A stretch of 64,000 nucleotides of DNA from Rhodococcus sp. SBT000017. GTDB taxonomy: Bacteria; Actinomycetota; Actinomycetes; Mycobacteriales; Mycobacteriaceae. Shown here in pieces: positions 8,858 to 18,811 of this stretch. The position numbers and the translations under genes were made by a program. Each line of letters opens with the position of its first letter. The first letter of the stretch is position 1. The DNA is taken from contig NZ_REFU01000001.1 of assembly GCF_003688915.1 (NCBI RefSeq), forward strand, positions 186,001-250,000, read 5' to 3'. Under the pieces are notes generated by a model, which was given only the letters and a program-made list of their open reading frames with translations, was not told where the DNA came from and did no database searches.

Positions 8858-11800
8858 ATGCCACGCTCGCTGGACCTGCCCGACAACGATTGGGCCGACG
8901 GGCTCGACGACCGACTCCTGGCCGAGCTGGCGACATTGCGTGCCGAGTACTTCGAGCACGTGGACACGATGGCTGTCGGAGCGTCCGCGCACACTCCCGA
9001 CACCACGTCCTTTCATCGGCACGTCCGGTTGGCCGCGCAGCGGCGTCCCGAGACCGCGAACGTGGCGGTGCACAGTCCCAACGAGTCGAGTTCCGCCGCC
9101 CTTCAGGCGGCGGGCAGCTACCTGCAGATCGTCACCGACGACATGCCGCTCCTCGTCGAATCGGTCATCTCGCTGCTCTCCCGACTCGGCATCGAATACA
9201 CCGACGTGGTTCATCCCATTCTGTCGGTCGACCGCGACGCCGACGGCGAGCTGACGGGTCTGACCGCAGACGGTCGACGCGAATCCTGGATTCACGTTCA
9301 GCTCCATCCCTCCACATCCGAGGACGCGGTCTCGCGCCTGCAGTCGGAGACGAGCCGGGTACTGGCCGACGTGCGTCAGGTGGTCGGCGACACCGATCGC
9401 ATGCGCCGGGTGCAGGCGGAGGTCGCCGATCTCCTCGACGGTGCCGCTCAGCGGGCGGGTGACCCGGAATCCGACATCGCCGGCGAACATCGCGACGCGG
9501 CTGCCTTGCTGCGCTGGCTCGGCGACGGCCACTACACACTCCTCGGCTATCGCCGCTACCGGATCGACGGCGTCGACGGCGCACGCACGGCCACGGGCGA
9601 CGAGTCGAGCAGCCTCGGGGTGTTGCGCGACGCGGCCCACGTCGTGGACGGCTCGGAACCGCTCGGTCAACGCGACCTGGTGGCCCTGACGCAGGGCGCG
9701 AGGCCGGCCACGGTGCACCGCGCGGTCTACCCCTACTTCGTGAGTGTCCTCGACGCCGCGAACTCGGCCGAGCACCGCTTCGTCGGCGTCTTCACCGTGA
9801 CGGCGCTGCACGAGAACGTGCTCGACATTCCGGTGATCGAGCGTCGGGTGCGATCGGTGATCGCCCGGGCCGGCCATGATCTCGGGTCTTTCTCGGGTCA
9901 GGCCATGCTCGAAGTGCTGCAGTCGATGCCGCGCTCGGAACTCTTCGCCACCTCGGCGGCCTGGCTGTTCGAGACCGCGAGTGCTGTTCTGGCACTGGGC
10001 CGTCGGCGCAAGGTCAAGCTGTTCGTCCGGCCCGATACCAGCGGCTCCTTCGTCTCCGCCCTGGTGTACCTGCCGCGAGATCGCTACACCACCCGTGTTC
10101 GTCTCGCCATCCAGGATCGGTTGCTCCACGAACTCGGCGGCACCTCTCTCGATTACACAGCGCGCGTGACGGAATCGGACCTGGCGCTGTTGCACGTGAC
10201 CGTCCGCCGGGCACCGGGAACGCTGTCGACGGAGCTCGCTGCCGAGGACATCACCCGGATCGAGGCGGCTCTCACCGAGACCACCAGAACCTGGGAGGAC
10301 TCCCTCGGCGACGCCGTCTCGCTCGACCGCGCTGTGGACCCATTGCGGATTCAGCGGTACACCGAGGCGTTCCCCGAGGCCTACAAGCAGGATTTCAGTC
10401 CGGCTCGGGCCGTGACCGACATCGCTCGCCTCGAAGGGCTCGGTGACGATTCGATCGACATGCAGCTCTACCGTCACGAGCAGTCCGCGGTGGGCAGTTG
10501 GCGGTTCTCGTTGTACATCGGCGGCGCGGGCGTCTCCCTGTCGCAGGTGCTGCCCATCCTGCAGAGTCTCGGCGTCGAGGTCGACGACGAACGGCCGTAC
10601 CCTGTGGTGCGACCGGACGGAATGTCTTGCTGGATCTACGATTTCGGGCTCTCGGCCTCGCGCGAGATGCTGCGCTCGGCAATCGACGGTGACATCGATG
10701 CGGAGTTGTCCGAGGCGGGCACCGCCGATCGTGAGAGCCGAGTGCAGCACCGGTTCACCGACGCGTTCGCGGCAGTGTGGAGCGGCGAGGCGGAGGCAGA
10801 CCGGTTCAACGAGCTGGTCATGCGCGCCGGCCTGCACTGGCGGCAGGCAGTGGTGTTGCGCGCGTACGCGAAGTATCTGCGCCAGGCAGGTTTTCCCTAC
10901 AGTCAGTTCAACATCGAAGGTGTGCTGCTGACGCATCCGCGCACTGCGCGGCTGTTGGTCGGGTTGTTCGAGGCGCAGTTCGATCCCGAGGCGAGCTCGG
11001 AGGAGAACGCGCAGTCGATCGGCACCCAGCTGGGGGAACTGATCGACGAGGTCGTCAGCCTCGACGCCGACCGAATCCTGCGCAGCATGTTCGAGCTGAT
11101 CCGCGCGACCTTGCGAACCAACTACTTCGTGGTGGGAGTCGAGGGCCGACATCGCGAGTACCTCTCGCTCAAGTTCGATCCGCAGTCGATCGCCGAATTG
11201 CCCAAGCCGAAGCCGAAATTCGAGATCTTCGTGTACTCGCCCCGCGTCGAGGGCGTGCATCTGCGGTTCGGTGCGGTGGCCCGCGGCGGACTGCGCTGGT
11301 CGGATCGACGTGAGGACTTCCGGACCGAAATCCTCGGACTCGCCAAAGCCCAGATGGTCAAGAACGCCGTCATCGTGCCCGTCGGAGCCAAGGGAGGATT
11401 TGTCGTCAAGCGGCCCCCCGTCGTGACCGGTGACGCCGATCGAGATCGACAGGCCCATGCCGAGGAAGGCAAGGCCTGCTACCGACTGTTCATCGCCGGG
11501 TTGCTCGACATCACCGACAATCTCGACCGCGCTACCGGAACGGTGACGGTTCCCACCGGCGTCGTACGCCGCGACGGAGACGACACCTATCTCGTCGTTG
11601 CCGCGGACAAGGGCACCGCGACGTTCTCCGACATGGCCAACGGCGTGGCTGCGAAGTACGGCTTCTGGCTCGGTGACGCCTTCGCCTCCGGTGGTTCGGC
11701 CGGCTACGACCACAAAGCCATGGGCATCACCGCCAAGGGTGCATGGGAGAGCGTCAAACGCCACTTCCGCGAGCTCGGAATCGACACGCAGAGCCAGGAT

Positions 11801-13696
11801 TTCACCGTCGTCGGCGTCGGAGACATGAGCGGGGACGTGTTCGGCAACGGCATGTTGCTCAGCCGGCACATTCGCCTGCTCGCCGCGTTCGATCACCGGC
11901 ACATCTTTCTCGATCCCGATCCCGAGCGTGAGTCCTCGTTCGCCGAGCGGGAGCGGTTGTTCGCACTGCCGCGGTCGTCGTGGGCGGATTACGACACCTC
12001 GCTCATCAGTGCGGGCGGTGGAGTGTGGGAGCGGACGCGCAAGTCGGTCCCGATCAGTGCGGCCGCGCGCGCTGCACTCGGGCTGGGAGATTCCGTGGAC
12101 GCGCTGTCTCCGCCTGAGCTGGTGAACGCAATCCTTCGGGCTCCGGCCGATCTGCTGTGGAACGGCGGAATCGGAACGTACATCAAGGCGTCCACCGAGA
12201 CCAATGCCGAGGTCGGCGACAAGGCCAACGACATGGTGAGGGTCGACGGAATCGACGTCCGCGCCGCAGTGGTGGGGGAGGGCGGCAACCTCGGGGCCAC
12301 CGCACTGGGCCGCATCGAATACGCCGCTGCCGGAGGCAAGATCAACACCGATGCCGTCGACAACTCCGCGGGTGTCGACTGCTCCGATCACGAGGTCAAC
12401 ATCAAGATCCTGTTGGAAACGGCCATCACCAACGGCAACCTCGCGCGCGAGGATCGAGACGAGTTGCTCGCGTCGATGACCGACGAGGTGGGCAGACTGG
12501 TGTTGTGGGACAACATCATGCAGAACGAGCTGCTCGGCACATCCAGGTTCGACGCGCCCAGCCTGGTCACCGTGCACAGTCGGGTGATCGAGGATCTGGA
12601 AGTACGCCGAGGACTCGACCGTGAGCTCGAGGCACTACCGACCGAGTCGGACCTGCGGCGACGCAAGCAGGACGGCCGAGGGCTGACCTCGCCGGAACTC
12701 GCGACGTTGATGGCTCACGTGAAGTTGGCGTTGGAAGCGGAGTTGCTCGACAGCGAACTGCCCGACAGCGACGTCTTCGCTCCGCGGCTACCCAAGTACT
12801 TCCCCGAGCCGCTGCGAGAGCCGTATGCAGACGCGATCAAGGCGCATCCGCTCCGGCGGCAGCTGGTGGCCACGACGCTGTCCAACGAGGCCATCGACTG
12901 CGGCGGCATCACGTTCCCCTACCGATTGACCGAGGATTCGGGTGCGGCAGGCACCGATGCCATCCGCGCGTTCGCTGCCGCCACCGAGATCTTCGGACTC
13001 GACGAGGTGTGGAACTCGATCAGGGCAGCGGACGTGCCGACTGCGGTCTCGGCCGAACTGTTGCTCGAGTCTCGCCGGATGCTCGACCGCGTCTCGCGCT
13101 GGCTGCTCGCCAACCGTCCGCAGCCGCTGGCCGTCGGAGCCGAGATCAGTCGGTACGCCGGTCAGGTACGGGCACTGCAGCCGTCGGTGTCGAAGTGGAT
13201 CTCCGGGCATCAGGCCAGCGACCTGGACTCGCGATCGGCTGCGGCGATCGAACGCGGCGCGCCGGCCGAGCTGGCTCGTCGAATCTACGGATTGCTCGAT
13301 GTGTACTGCCTGCTCGACATCATCGATATCGCCGACATCGTCGACCGGGACGGAGCCGAGGTCGCCGAGCTCTACTTCGCCCTGGACGCGCACATCGGCA
13401 TCGACTGGTTGCTCACAGCGGTGTCCAAGCTGGCCCGCGGAGACCGCTGGCATTCGTTGGCGCGCTTGGCTCTTCGCGACGATCTGTATTCCTCTCTGCG
13501 GGGAATCACGCAGGCCGTACTGGCGGGTGGTGAGCCGGAGGAGTCGGTGGCGGAGAAGATCGCAGAATGGGAGTCGACCAACTCGTCCCGGCTGGCGAGG
13601 TCTCGTGCGGCGTTGACCGAGATCGCCGAGTCGGGGACCCTCGACCTGGCGACCCTGTCGGTCGCCGCCCGACAGGTCCGCAACATGGTGCCTTGA
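8858..13696 (+). CDS. gdh: NAD-specific glutamate dehydrogenase, 180-kDa class
   Basis: A 1612-residue cytoplasmic enzyme converting glutamate to 2-oxoglutarate and ammonium with NAD+. Its length matches the mycobacterial enzyme of about 1620 residues. The long N-terminal half holds ACT-like regulatory segments (for example TDDMPLLVESVISLLSRLGI near residue 95). The catalytic core includes RGGLRWSDRREDFRTE near residue 811, the lysine-containing GAKGGFVVK near 846, and the nucleotide-binding VGVGDMSGDVFGNGML near 987. In mycobacteria this enzyme is inhibited by the FHA protein GarA; no garA is seen here. The start is ATG 8858, about 9 nt after CGAGGGAGT. The gene sits between two thioesterase genes, an arrangement shared with mycobacteria. 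Confidence 0.96.
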   Translation: MPRSLDLPDNDWADGLDDRLLAELATLRAEYFEHVDTMAVGASAHTPDTTSFHRHVRLAAQRRPETANVAVHSPNESSSAALQAAGSYLQIVTDDMPLLVESVISLLSRLGIEYTDVVHPILSVDRDADGELTGLTADGRRESWIHVQLHPSTSEDAVSRLQSETSRVLADVRQVVGDTDRMRRVQAEVADLLDGAAQRAGDPESDIAGEHRDAAALLRWLGDGHYTLLGYRRYRIDGVDGARTATGDESSSLGVLRDAAHVVDGSEPLGQRDLVALTQGARPATVHRAVYPYFVSVLDAANSAEHRFVGVFTVTALHENVLDIPVIERRVRSVIARAGHDLGSFSGQAMLEVLQSMPRSELFATSAAWLFETASAVLALGRRRKVKLFVRPDTSGSFVSALVYLPRDRYTTRVRLAIQDRLLHELGGTSLDYTARVTESDLALLHVTVRRAPGTLSTELAAEDITRIEAALTETTRTWEDSLGDAVSLDRAVDPLRIQRYTEAFPEAYKQDFSPARAVTDIARLEGLGDDSIDMQLYRHEQSAVGSWRFSLYIGGAGVSLSQVLPILQSLGVEVDDERPYPVVRPDGMSCWIYDFGLSASREMLRSAIDGDIDAELSEAGTADRESRVQHRFTDAFAAVWSGEAEADRFNELVMRAGLHWRQAVVLRAYAKYLRQAGFPYSQFNIEGVLLTHPRTARLLVGLFEAQFDPEASSEENAQSIGTQLGELIDEVVSLDADRILRSMFELIRATLRTNYFVVGVEGRHREYLSLKFDPQSIAELPKPKPKFEIFVYSPRVEGVHLRFGAVARGGLRWSDRREDFRTEILGLAKAQMVKNAVIVPVGAKGGFVVKRPPVVTGDADRDRQAHAEEGKACYRLFIAGLLDITDNLDRATGTVTVPTGVVRRDGDDTYLVVAADKGTATFSDMANGVAAKYGFWLGDAFASGGSAGYDHKAMGITAKGAWESVKRHFRELGIDTQSQDFTVVGVGDMSGDVFGNGMLLSRHIRLLAAFDHRHIFLDPDPERESSFAERERLFALPRSSWADYDTSLISAGGGVWERTRKSVPISAAARAALGLGDSVDALSPPELVNAILRAPADLLWNGGIGTYIKASTETNAEVGDKANDMVRVDGIDVRAAVVGEGGNLGATALGRIEYAAAGGKINTDAVDNSAGVDCSDHEVNIKILLETAITNGNLAREDRDELLASMTDEVGRLVLWDNIMQNELLGTSRFDAPSLVTVHSRVIEDLEVRRGLDRELEALPTESDLRRRKQDGRGLTSPELATLMAHVKLALEAELLDSELPDSDVFAPRLPKYFPEPLREPYADAIKAHPLRRQLVATTLSNEAIDCGGITFPYRLTEDSGAAGTDAIRAFAAATEIFGLDEVWNSIRAADVPTAVSAELLLESRRMLDRVSRWLLANRPQPLAVGAEISRYAGQVRALQPSVSKWISGHQASDLDSRSAAAIERGAPAELARRIYGLLDVYCLLDIIDIADIVDRDGAEVAELYFALDAHIGIDWLLTAVSKLARGDRWHSLARLALRDDLYSSLRGITQAVLAGGEPEESVAEKIAEWESTNSSRLARSRAALTEIAESGTLDLATLSVAARQVRNMVP

Positions 13697-13748
13697 CCTC
13701 CAGCACATCGCAATCGCCGACACTCGACCGAGAAGAGGGAACGACCAC

Positions 13749-14213
13749 GTGAGTGTGCCCGACGCCCATCTGTCCGACCAACGACCTGTAACCGCGCGAG
13801 TGGGCTTTCATGCCACCGTGGACGTGCGGTGGTCGGATATGGATGTGTATCAACACATCAACCATGCCCGGATGGTCACTCTCCTCGAAGAGGCACGTAT
13901 TCCCTGGCTGTTGGTGGACGGGAGGCCGACGGCGAACCTGCGCCACGGAGCGGTGATCGCGGATCTGCACGTGAAGTATCGGGGCCAGCTCCGGCACGAG
14001 GACGGCCCCCTCGATGTCTTCATGTGGATCGACGCGGTACGGGCGGTGGACTTCGTCGTCGGATACGAGGTGCGGGCCCGTGGTGCCTCACTGGACACCC
14101 CGGCCGCGGTGGTGGCGTCGACGCAGATCGCGGCGTTCGATATCGATGCGCAGCGGTTGCGTCGGCTCACCCCGACCGAGCGTGAGTTTCTCGTGAGCTG
14201 GCAGCGTGTATGA
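13749..14213 (+). CDS. Acyl-CoA thioesterase (4HBT hot-dog family)
   Basis: A 154-residue hot-dog protein with the YbgC/4HBT motif VRWSDMDVYQHINHARMVTLLEEARI near residues 26-50, containing the catalytic Asp in DMDVYQHINH. It would hydrolyse acyl-CoA thioesters; the chain length is not evident. Unlike the upstream paralogue at 8308, this copy is intact. The start is GTG 13749, with GAAGAGGGAACG just upstream. The 3' end overlaps the next gene by 8 nt, so the pair is co-transcribed and probably co-translated, continuing from gdh. Confidence 0.88.
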   Translation: MSVPDAHLSDQRPVTARVGFHATVDVRWSDMDVYQHINHARMVTLLEEARIPWLLVDGRPTANLRHGAVIADLHVKYRGQLRHEDGPLDVFMWIDAVRAVDFVVGYEVRARGASLDTPAAVVASTQIAAFDIDAQRLRRLTPTEREFLVSWQRV

Positions 14214-14895
14214 GCGCGTACTGACCGTGCCCGATGCGGTCGAGCGGGAGAACCTCGCGACGTTCTGCACCAGGGCGCTGCGTCTCGACGAAGCTGCGGT
14301 GATCCGTATGCGGACCCGAGCGGGCGGAGGTGTGTCCTGCTGGGCGGCAACGGGTTTCGATGCGCTGGCGGCGCGGGTGATCACCGGAACCATAGTGCCC
14401 GACGACACCAGTGCCGGTGCCGACGTGTTGGTCGCGGCGGTGGCGCAGGCGGCCGACGGTGTCATCGACCCGGGATTCTCGATGGATTCCGCGTGGCGCG
14501 GTGCCCTGCCGCCGGACGGTGGATTCGGCCACCTCGACGATGTGCCCGCCAGGGTGCTCGTGGGCCTCGCACAACGCGGCGTTGCACTGGCCAAGGAGCA
14601 CGGCAGCAGCCACGGACCGCCGAGTTCGTTGCTCGAACAGGAAGTTCTGCACGTCGCCGGCGACGCCGACGACGTCTCGATCACCATGCGGACGGTATTC
14701 GCGCTCACCGCAATGGGTTTCGTCCCGCACAGTGGCACCGATCCGTTGACCGTCGACGTCGACCCGGATCGGATCGCGCCCGACGAGGTCGTTCGCGTGC
14801 GGGTGTCGAAGGTCTGGCTACGCCTCGACGCCCGTTACGGCTCGGTCTTCGCTCGTCGCGCGGGACAGCAGTTGTCACTCACCGTCGAGCGTTAG
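14206..14895 (+). CDS. Conserved actinobacterial protein of unknown function
   Basis: A 229-residue soluble protein that I recognise only by position: an uncharacterised gene follows the gdh-thioesterase pair in mycobacteria too (Rv2474c-like). It has no signal peptide, no membrane segment and no catalytic motif I can name. The middle is Ala/Gly-rich with RMRTRAGGGVSCWAATGFDALAAR and the end is VRVRVSKVWLRLDARYGSVFARR. GTG 14206 overlaps the upstream thioesterase stop by 8 nt, consistent with translational coupling; GTG 14227 is an alternative. The stop (TAG 14893-14895) overlaps the stop of the convergent glucosidase gene, so no terminator can lie between them. Confidence 0.7.
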   Translation: MYERVLTVPDAVERENLATFCTRALRLDEAAVIRMRTRAGGGVSCWAATGFDALAARVITGTIVPDDTSAGADVLVAAVAQAADGVIDPGFSMDSAWRGALPPDGGFGHLDDVPARVLVGLAQRGVALAKEHGSSHGPPSSLLEQEVLHVAGDADDVSITMRTVFALTAMGFVPHSGTDPLTVDVDPDRIAPDEVVRVRVSKVWLRLDARYGSVFARRAGQQLSLTVER

Positions 14896-16580
14896 ACGAG
14901 CCACGCAGCAGCGTTCGCCGGGAGTCTTCCGTCCACGAGCGGGGCGCTGGCCAGCAGCAACTCACCGGGAGGCAGCGGGATCGACTCCTCCGACGCGTTC
15001 AAGGCGCAGATCAGGCCGCCGCGTCGACGAAACGCCAGGCACCCGGGAGGTGACCCGTACCAATCGATTCCGTTGCCGGTGAATTCCGGACGCAGAGCCC
15101 GCAGCTCGAAGGCCGTCCGATAGAGACTGAGCATCGAATCGACGTCTTCGAGTTGTGCCTCGGCGGTGTACCCGTCCCACTCCGGCGGCATCGGCAACCA
15201 GGTTCGATCGGTGGAGGAGAACCCGAACGGCGGTGTGTGCCCCTCCCACGGCATCGGCACCCGACAGCCGTCGCGGCCACGCTCGGCGTGCCCGGATCGC
15301 TCCCACACCGGATCCTGCAACGCACTGTCGGCCAGTTGCACGTTGGGCAACCCGAGTTCGGCACCGTTGTACACGAAAATCGTTCCGGGAAGCGCTAATT
15401 CGACGAGGATCATTGCGCGGGAGCGCGTCCGACCCAGGTCCCCACCGCCGTACCGAGTGACCTCGCGCTCGACGTCGTGGTTCGACAGCGTCCACGTCGG
15501 AGTTCCGTCGACCAGCTCGACTGCGGCAAGCGAATTGGAGATGGCATCACGGATGGTTGCGGCATCGAAATCGACACTGGCCAGCCGGAAGTTGAAGCCC
15601 AGGTGCAACTCGTCGGGCCTGATGTACTCCGAGAAGCGCACATTGTCCTGCACCCAGATCTCGCCCACGGTCACCGCGTCGGGGAACTCGTCCATGACGG
15701 CTCTGATGCGTCGATGCAGGTCGTGGACCCGAGGATTGTTGAACCGGGGATCGTCGTCGTCGTTCTTCATCAACGCGTTGAGTTCGAGACTCATGTCGGC
15801 CAGGTCCACCGGTTTGGCCATACCGTGAGCCACATCGAGTCGGAAGCCGTCGACGCCGCGGGAGAGCCAGAATCTCAGGGTGCGCGCGAAGTCGTCGAAC
15901 ACCTCGGGGTTGTCCCAGTTCAGGTCCGGCTGCTCGGGCGCGAAGATGTGCAGGTACCACTGGCCGGGGGAACCGTCGGGCTCGGTGATGCGGGTCCAGG
16001 CCGGGCCACCGAAGATGCTCGGCCAGTTGTTCGGCGGCTGCGAACCGTCTTCACCGCGTCCGTCTCTGAAGATGTAGCGGGCTCGCTCGGCACTACCGCG
16101 CGCAGCCGTCAGAGCCGCTCGGAACCACGGGTGCTCGCTGCTGGTGTGATTGGGCACCAGATCCATCGTGACCTTGATATCGCGCGCATGAGCTTCGTCG
16201 ACCAACGCGTCGAAGATATCCAGGTTGCCGAACAGGGGGTCGATATCGCGGGGATCGGATACGTCGTACCCGTGATCGGCCATGGGCGACCGCGTGATCG
16301 GACCGATCCAGACCGCGTCGATACCCAGCAGTTCGAGGTAGCCGAGCTTGTCTCGAATTCCGTCGAGGTCGCCGATGCCGTCACCGTTGGAGTCCGCGAA
16401 CGACCGGGGGTAGATCTGGTAGAAGACGGCGTCCTGCCACCACTGCAGCTCGGAGCTTTCGATCGGATCGGTCACAAGGGGCAATAGTGCCAAACGATCG
16501 GCCGCGGAACGATTCAGGGGCGTTCGGGCGCGACCGGCGGCGGAATCGTAGGTCAACGAAGAGTAAAGCTTTGTGCTCAT
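14892..16580 (-). CDS. aglA: Alpha-glucosidase, glycoside hydrolase family 13
   Basis: A 562-residue cytoplasmic GH13 enzyme with the (beta/alpha)8 barrel. It opens with WWQDAVFYQIYPRSFADSNGDG. The four conserved regions are present: DLVPNHTS, GFRLDVAHG with nucleophile Asp near residue 246, VGEIWV with acid/base Glu near 305, and LSNHD near 368. Closest functional classes are oligo-1,6-glucosidase, alpha-glucosidase and trehalose hydrolase; sequence alone does not separate them. The first 40 residues, before the barrel, are unusual, so a later start (for instance the GTG opening VTDPIESSELQWW) is possible. The AGGAG upstream of ATG 16580 is 12 nt away, which is long. Position matches mycobacterial aglA. 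Confidence 0.9.
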   Translation of the reverse strand: MSTKLYSSLTYDSAAGRARTPLNRSAADRLALLPLVTDPIESSELQWWQDAVFYQIYPRSFADSNGDGIGDLDGIRDKLGYLELLGIDAVWIGPITRSPMADHGYDVSDPRDIDPLFGNLDIFDALVDEAHARDIKVTMDLVPNHTSSEHPWFRAALTAARGSAERARYIFRDGRGEDGSQPPNNWPSIFGGPAWTRITEPDGSPGQWYLHIFAPEQPDLNWDNPEVFDDFARTLRFWLSRGVDGFRLDVAHGMAKPVDLADMSLELNALMKNDDDDPRFNNPRVHDLHRRIRAVMDEFPDAVTVGEIWVQDNVRFSEYIRPDELHLGFNFRLASVDFDAATIRDAISNSLAAVELVDGTPTWTLSNHDVEREVTRYGGGDLGRTRSRAMILVELALPGTIFVYNGAELGLPNVQLADSALQDPVWERSGHAERGRDGCRVPMPWEGHTPPFGFSSTDRTWLPMPPEWDGYTAEAQLEDVDSMLSLYRTAFELRALRPEFTGNGIDWYGSPPGCLAFRRRGGLICALNASEESIPLPPGELLLASAPLVDGRLPANAAAWLV

Positions 16581-16686
16581 TCACATGACCGACTCCTGCC
16601 GGTTCGTTGGGAAAGTGTTGTATGTTCTGCTCTGGAAACCAGTAGCGGCGGAAGCCGCGCCCGACTGTGAGGACGCGACGGAAACC

Positions 16687-17154
16687 ATGATCACTTCGAC
16701 CATCGAAGCCGTACGACTCGGCGATATCGCGCTCGACGACAGCCCCATCGAGCCGACCTGGATTCTCGAAGGAAACCCGCAGGCGCGCCTCGCCGAGTGG
16801 TCGAAGAGCATCGACGGCACCACCACCACCAACGTGTGGGACTGCACGGCGGGACGTTTCCGCTGGTACTTCGCCGTCGACGAGATCGTGCACATCATGG
16901 ACGGTTCGGTGACCGTGTCGAGTGACGACCACGCACCGCGCACCCTGCTCCCCGGCGATGCCGCACTGTTCCGTGCGGGCACCTGGTCGGAGTGGCACGT
17001 GGAGAACTACGTACGCAAGCACGCCATCCTGCGCCAGCATCTGCCCGCGCCCGTGAGCTTCGCGCTCAAGGTGGCCGGTTCCGTTCGAGCCCGCGTGGGC
17101 AAGCTCAAGGCTGCCGTCGGTGGCAAGAGCCCGCAGCGCGTCGGATCGCTGTAG
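16687..17154 (+). CDS. Cupin-domain protein (DUF861/ureidoglycine-aminohydrolase-like)
   Basis: About 155 residues with a single small beta-barrel cupin: WDCTAGRFRWYFAVDEIVHIMDG followed by TLLPGDAALFRAGTWSEWHVENYVRK. This pattern (E-x-V-x-x-I-x-x-G, then P-G-D) is that of DUF861-type cupins. The metal-binding histidines typical of cupin enzymes are only partly present, so it may bind a ligand without catalysis. The frame is open further upstream to 16573, but ATG 16687 is the plausible start because the upstream residues look like translated promoter. Divergent from the GH13 gene; a TATGTT hexamer at 16621-16626 could be its -10. Function unknown. Confidence 0.75.
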   Translation: MITSTIEAVRLGDIALDDSPIEPTWILEGNPQARLAEWSKSIDGTTTTNVWDCTAGRFRWYFAVDEIVHIMDGSVTVSSDDHAPRTLLPGDAALFRAGTWSEWHVENYVRKHAILRQHLPAPVSFALKVAGSVRARVGKLKAAVGGKSPQRVGSL

Positions 17155-17173
17155 CCCACTGCGCTCTCGGCGC

Positions 17174-17572
17174 TCAAATCGCCGAGTTCATCATCGAATT
17201 GGCAGCCATCTCCATGTAGTCGATCAACTGGGCTCGGTGCGCGGAGTCCATGACCTTCGGGTCTATCGACGCGATCGCGATGTGCATGCAGCGAAGCCAC
17301 GCGTCTCGCTCCATCGGACCGATCCGAAACGGGTTGTGGCGCATCCGCAATCGAGGATGACCGCGCTCGTCGGAGTACGTCCGCGGACCGCCCCAGTACT
17401 GCTCGAGAAACATCCGCATCCGCCGTTCGGCCGGTGCCAGATCCTCCTCGGGGTACAACGGTCGCACTATCTCGTCCTTGGCGACTTCCTCGTAGAACTT
17501 CGCCGTGAGTGACCGGAACGTCTCGGCACCGCCTACCGCGTCGTAGAACGTCTGCTGCGGTTCGGTCATCAC
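17174..17572 (-). CDS. glbO: Group II truncated haemoglobin (TrHbO)
   Basis: A 132-residue 2-on-2 globin: [22 protein letters not shown] at the start, then [47 protein letters not shown]. The WGGP, Tyr of the CD/B region and the proximal-His stretch LRMRHNPF are diagnostic of group II (GlbO). It binds O2 and NO at haem and is linked to respiration and oxidative-stress defence in mycobacteria. It converges on the cupin gene with a 19-bp gap and is followed upstream, on the same strand, by an MscS channel gene. Confidence 0.94.
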   Translation of the reverse strand: MMTEPQQTFYDAVGGAETFRSLTAKFYEEVAKDEIVRPLYPEEDLAPAERRMRMFLEQYWGGPRTYSDERGHPRLRMRHNPFRIGPMERDAWLRCMHIAIASIDPKVMDSAHRAQLIDYMEMAANSMMNSAI

Positions 17573-17620
17573 ACTCTCTCTGTTCGTTCCTGGTCGGCGT
17601 CGGTCACCATCATGGTCTGT

Positions 17621-18598
17621 TCAGTTGCCGCGCTCGGCCACGACCCCACCCGGGCGACCCAGTGCGTACGGTGCCTTGATGTCGGCATCGTCGAATGCCT
17701 GGAGTATCTCCTGGTGGAGTCGGCGCTGCACGGCCCACTGACGTCCGGGGCGGGTCTTGATCGTGATGCGGATGGTGACCGTGTCGGCGCTGACCGCGTT
17801 GACGCCGAGCATCTCGGGCGGTTCGAGGATGTCGCTGGCGAAGTCCTTCGACTCCACCACCTCCAGGGTGGTGCGTTCGGCGACCGCGCGGGCCTCGTCG
17901 ATGTTGGCCGTGTGGGAAACCGGCAGATCGAGAACGGCGACCGCGAAGCCCTGACTCATGTTGCCCACACGCAGCACCTCGCCGTTGCGGCAGTACCACA
18001 CCGTGCCGTTGACATCCCTGATCGTCGTGACGCGCAGCCCCACGCTCTCGACCGTGCCGGTCGCTTCACCGAGGTCGACGACGTCACCCACTCCGTACTG
18101 ATCCTCGAGGAGCATGAAGATGCCCGACAGAAAGTCTCGGACCAGGTTCTGGGCACCGAAGCCCAAGGCGACACCGACGATCCCGGCCGAGGCGATGAAC
18201 GGAGCGACATTGACCCCGACGACATCGAGCACCGAGAGCACGAACCACGTGAGAATCATGACCGAGACGGCCGACTTGAGCACAGAGCCGATCGTGTTGG
18301 CCCGTTGTTTGCGCCGCTCGTTGAGAATCGCGCCCTTGACGGTGCTCGACGAGCGGTCGCGGAGCGGACGCAACAGCATCGGAGACTTCCCGACGTTGTT
18401 GCGGGTGAATCGGTCGATCAGTTTGTGCAGGACCAGGCGCAGCACGATGGCGAGGGCCAGATAGCCCAGAGCCTGCAGCGGACGATCGACCAGCCAGTCG
18501 CGTCCGGTATCCGTCAGTTCGAAAGCTCGGGTGTCGAGATCTCGCAACAGCGACGGTTCGGGAAGCGGCGATGCGGACAGGAAGGTTGATACGGACAC
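17621..18598 (-). CDS. Small-conductance mechanosensitive channel (MscS family)
   Basis: A 325-residue inner-membrane protein. Membrane helices lie near residues 45-65 (ALGYLALAIVLRLVLHKLI), 110-130 (VSVMILTWFVLSVLDVVG) and 135-155. The pore-lining helix and following beta domain carry the MscS hallmark GVALGFGAQNLVRDFLSGIFMLLEDQYGVGDVVDLG. A C-terminal alpha/beta domain follows (VTIRITIKTRPGRQWAVQRRL). It releases solutes during hypo-osmotic shock. The start is ATG 18598. It lies upstream of glbO on the same strand with a 48-bp gap, so they may share a transcript. Confidence 0.92.
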   Translation of the reverse strand: MSVSTFLSASPLPEPSLLRDLDTRAFELTDTGRDWLVDRPLQALGYLALAIVLRLVLHKLIDRFTRNNVGKSPMLLRPLRDRSSSTVKGAILNERRKQRANTIGSVLKSAVSVMILTWFVLSVLDVVGVNVAPFIASAGIVGVALGFGAQNLVRDFLSGIFMLLEDQYGVGDVVDLGEATGTVESVGLRVTTIRDVNGTVWYCRNGEVLRVGNMSQGFAVAVLDLPVSHTANIDEARAVAERTTLEVVESKDFASDILEPPEMLGVNAVSADTVTIRITIKTRPGRQWAVQRRLHQEILQAFDDADIKAPYALGRPGGVVAERGN

Positions 18599-18811
18599 CC
18601 GAAAAGTCTACGGAGACGCAGAAATCTTGCCAGTCACGCAGCGCATGGAGCCGTCGATGGTCGATCGTGAACGCGAGGACGCGAGATGTTCACCGATCGG
18701 CAACAGAAAATGCCGAGAAAAAGGCTGTGCGTGGACGGTGCATTCGTGTTCCACTGTGACTCGTGTTCCACGCAAGCCATGCGCGGGCGCCGACTGTCTC
18801 TGGAGCAACGC

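Noticed and set aside
8756..12577. A 1273-codon open frame antisense to gdh
   Set aside because: It is a shadow of the GC-rich gdh gene; the product is repetitive in His/Arg/Asp with no known domain and the sense frame is an unmistakable enzyme.
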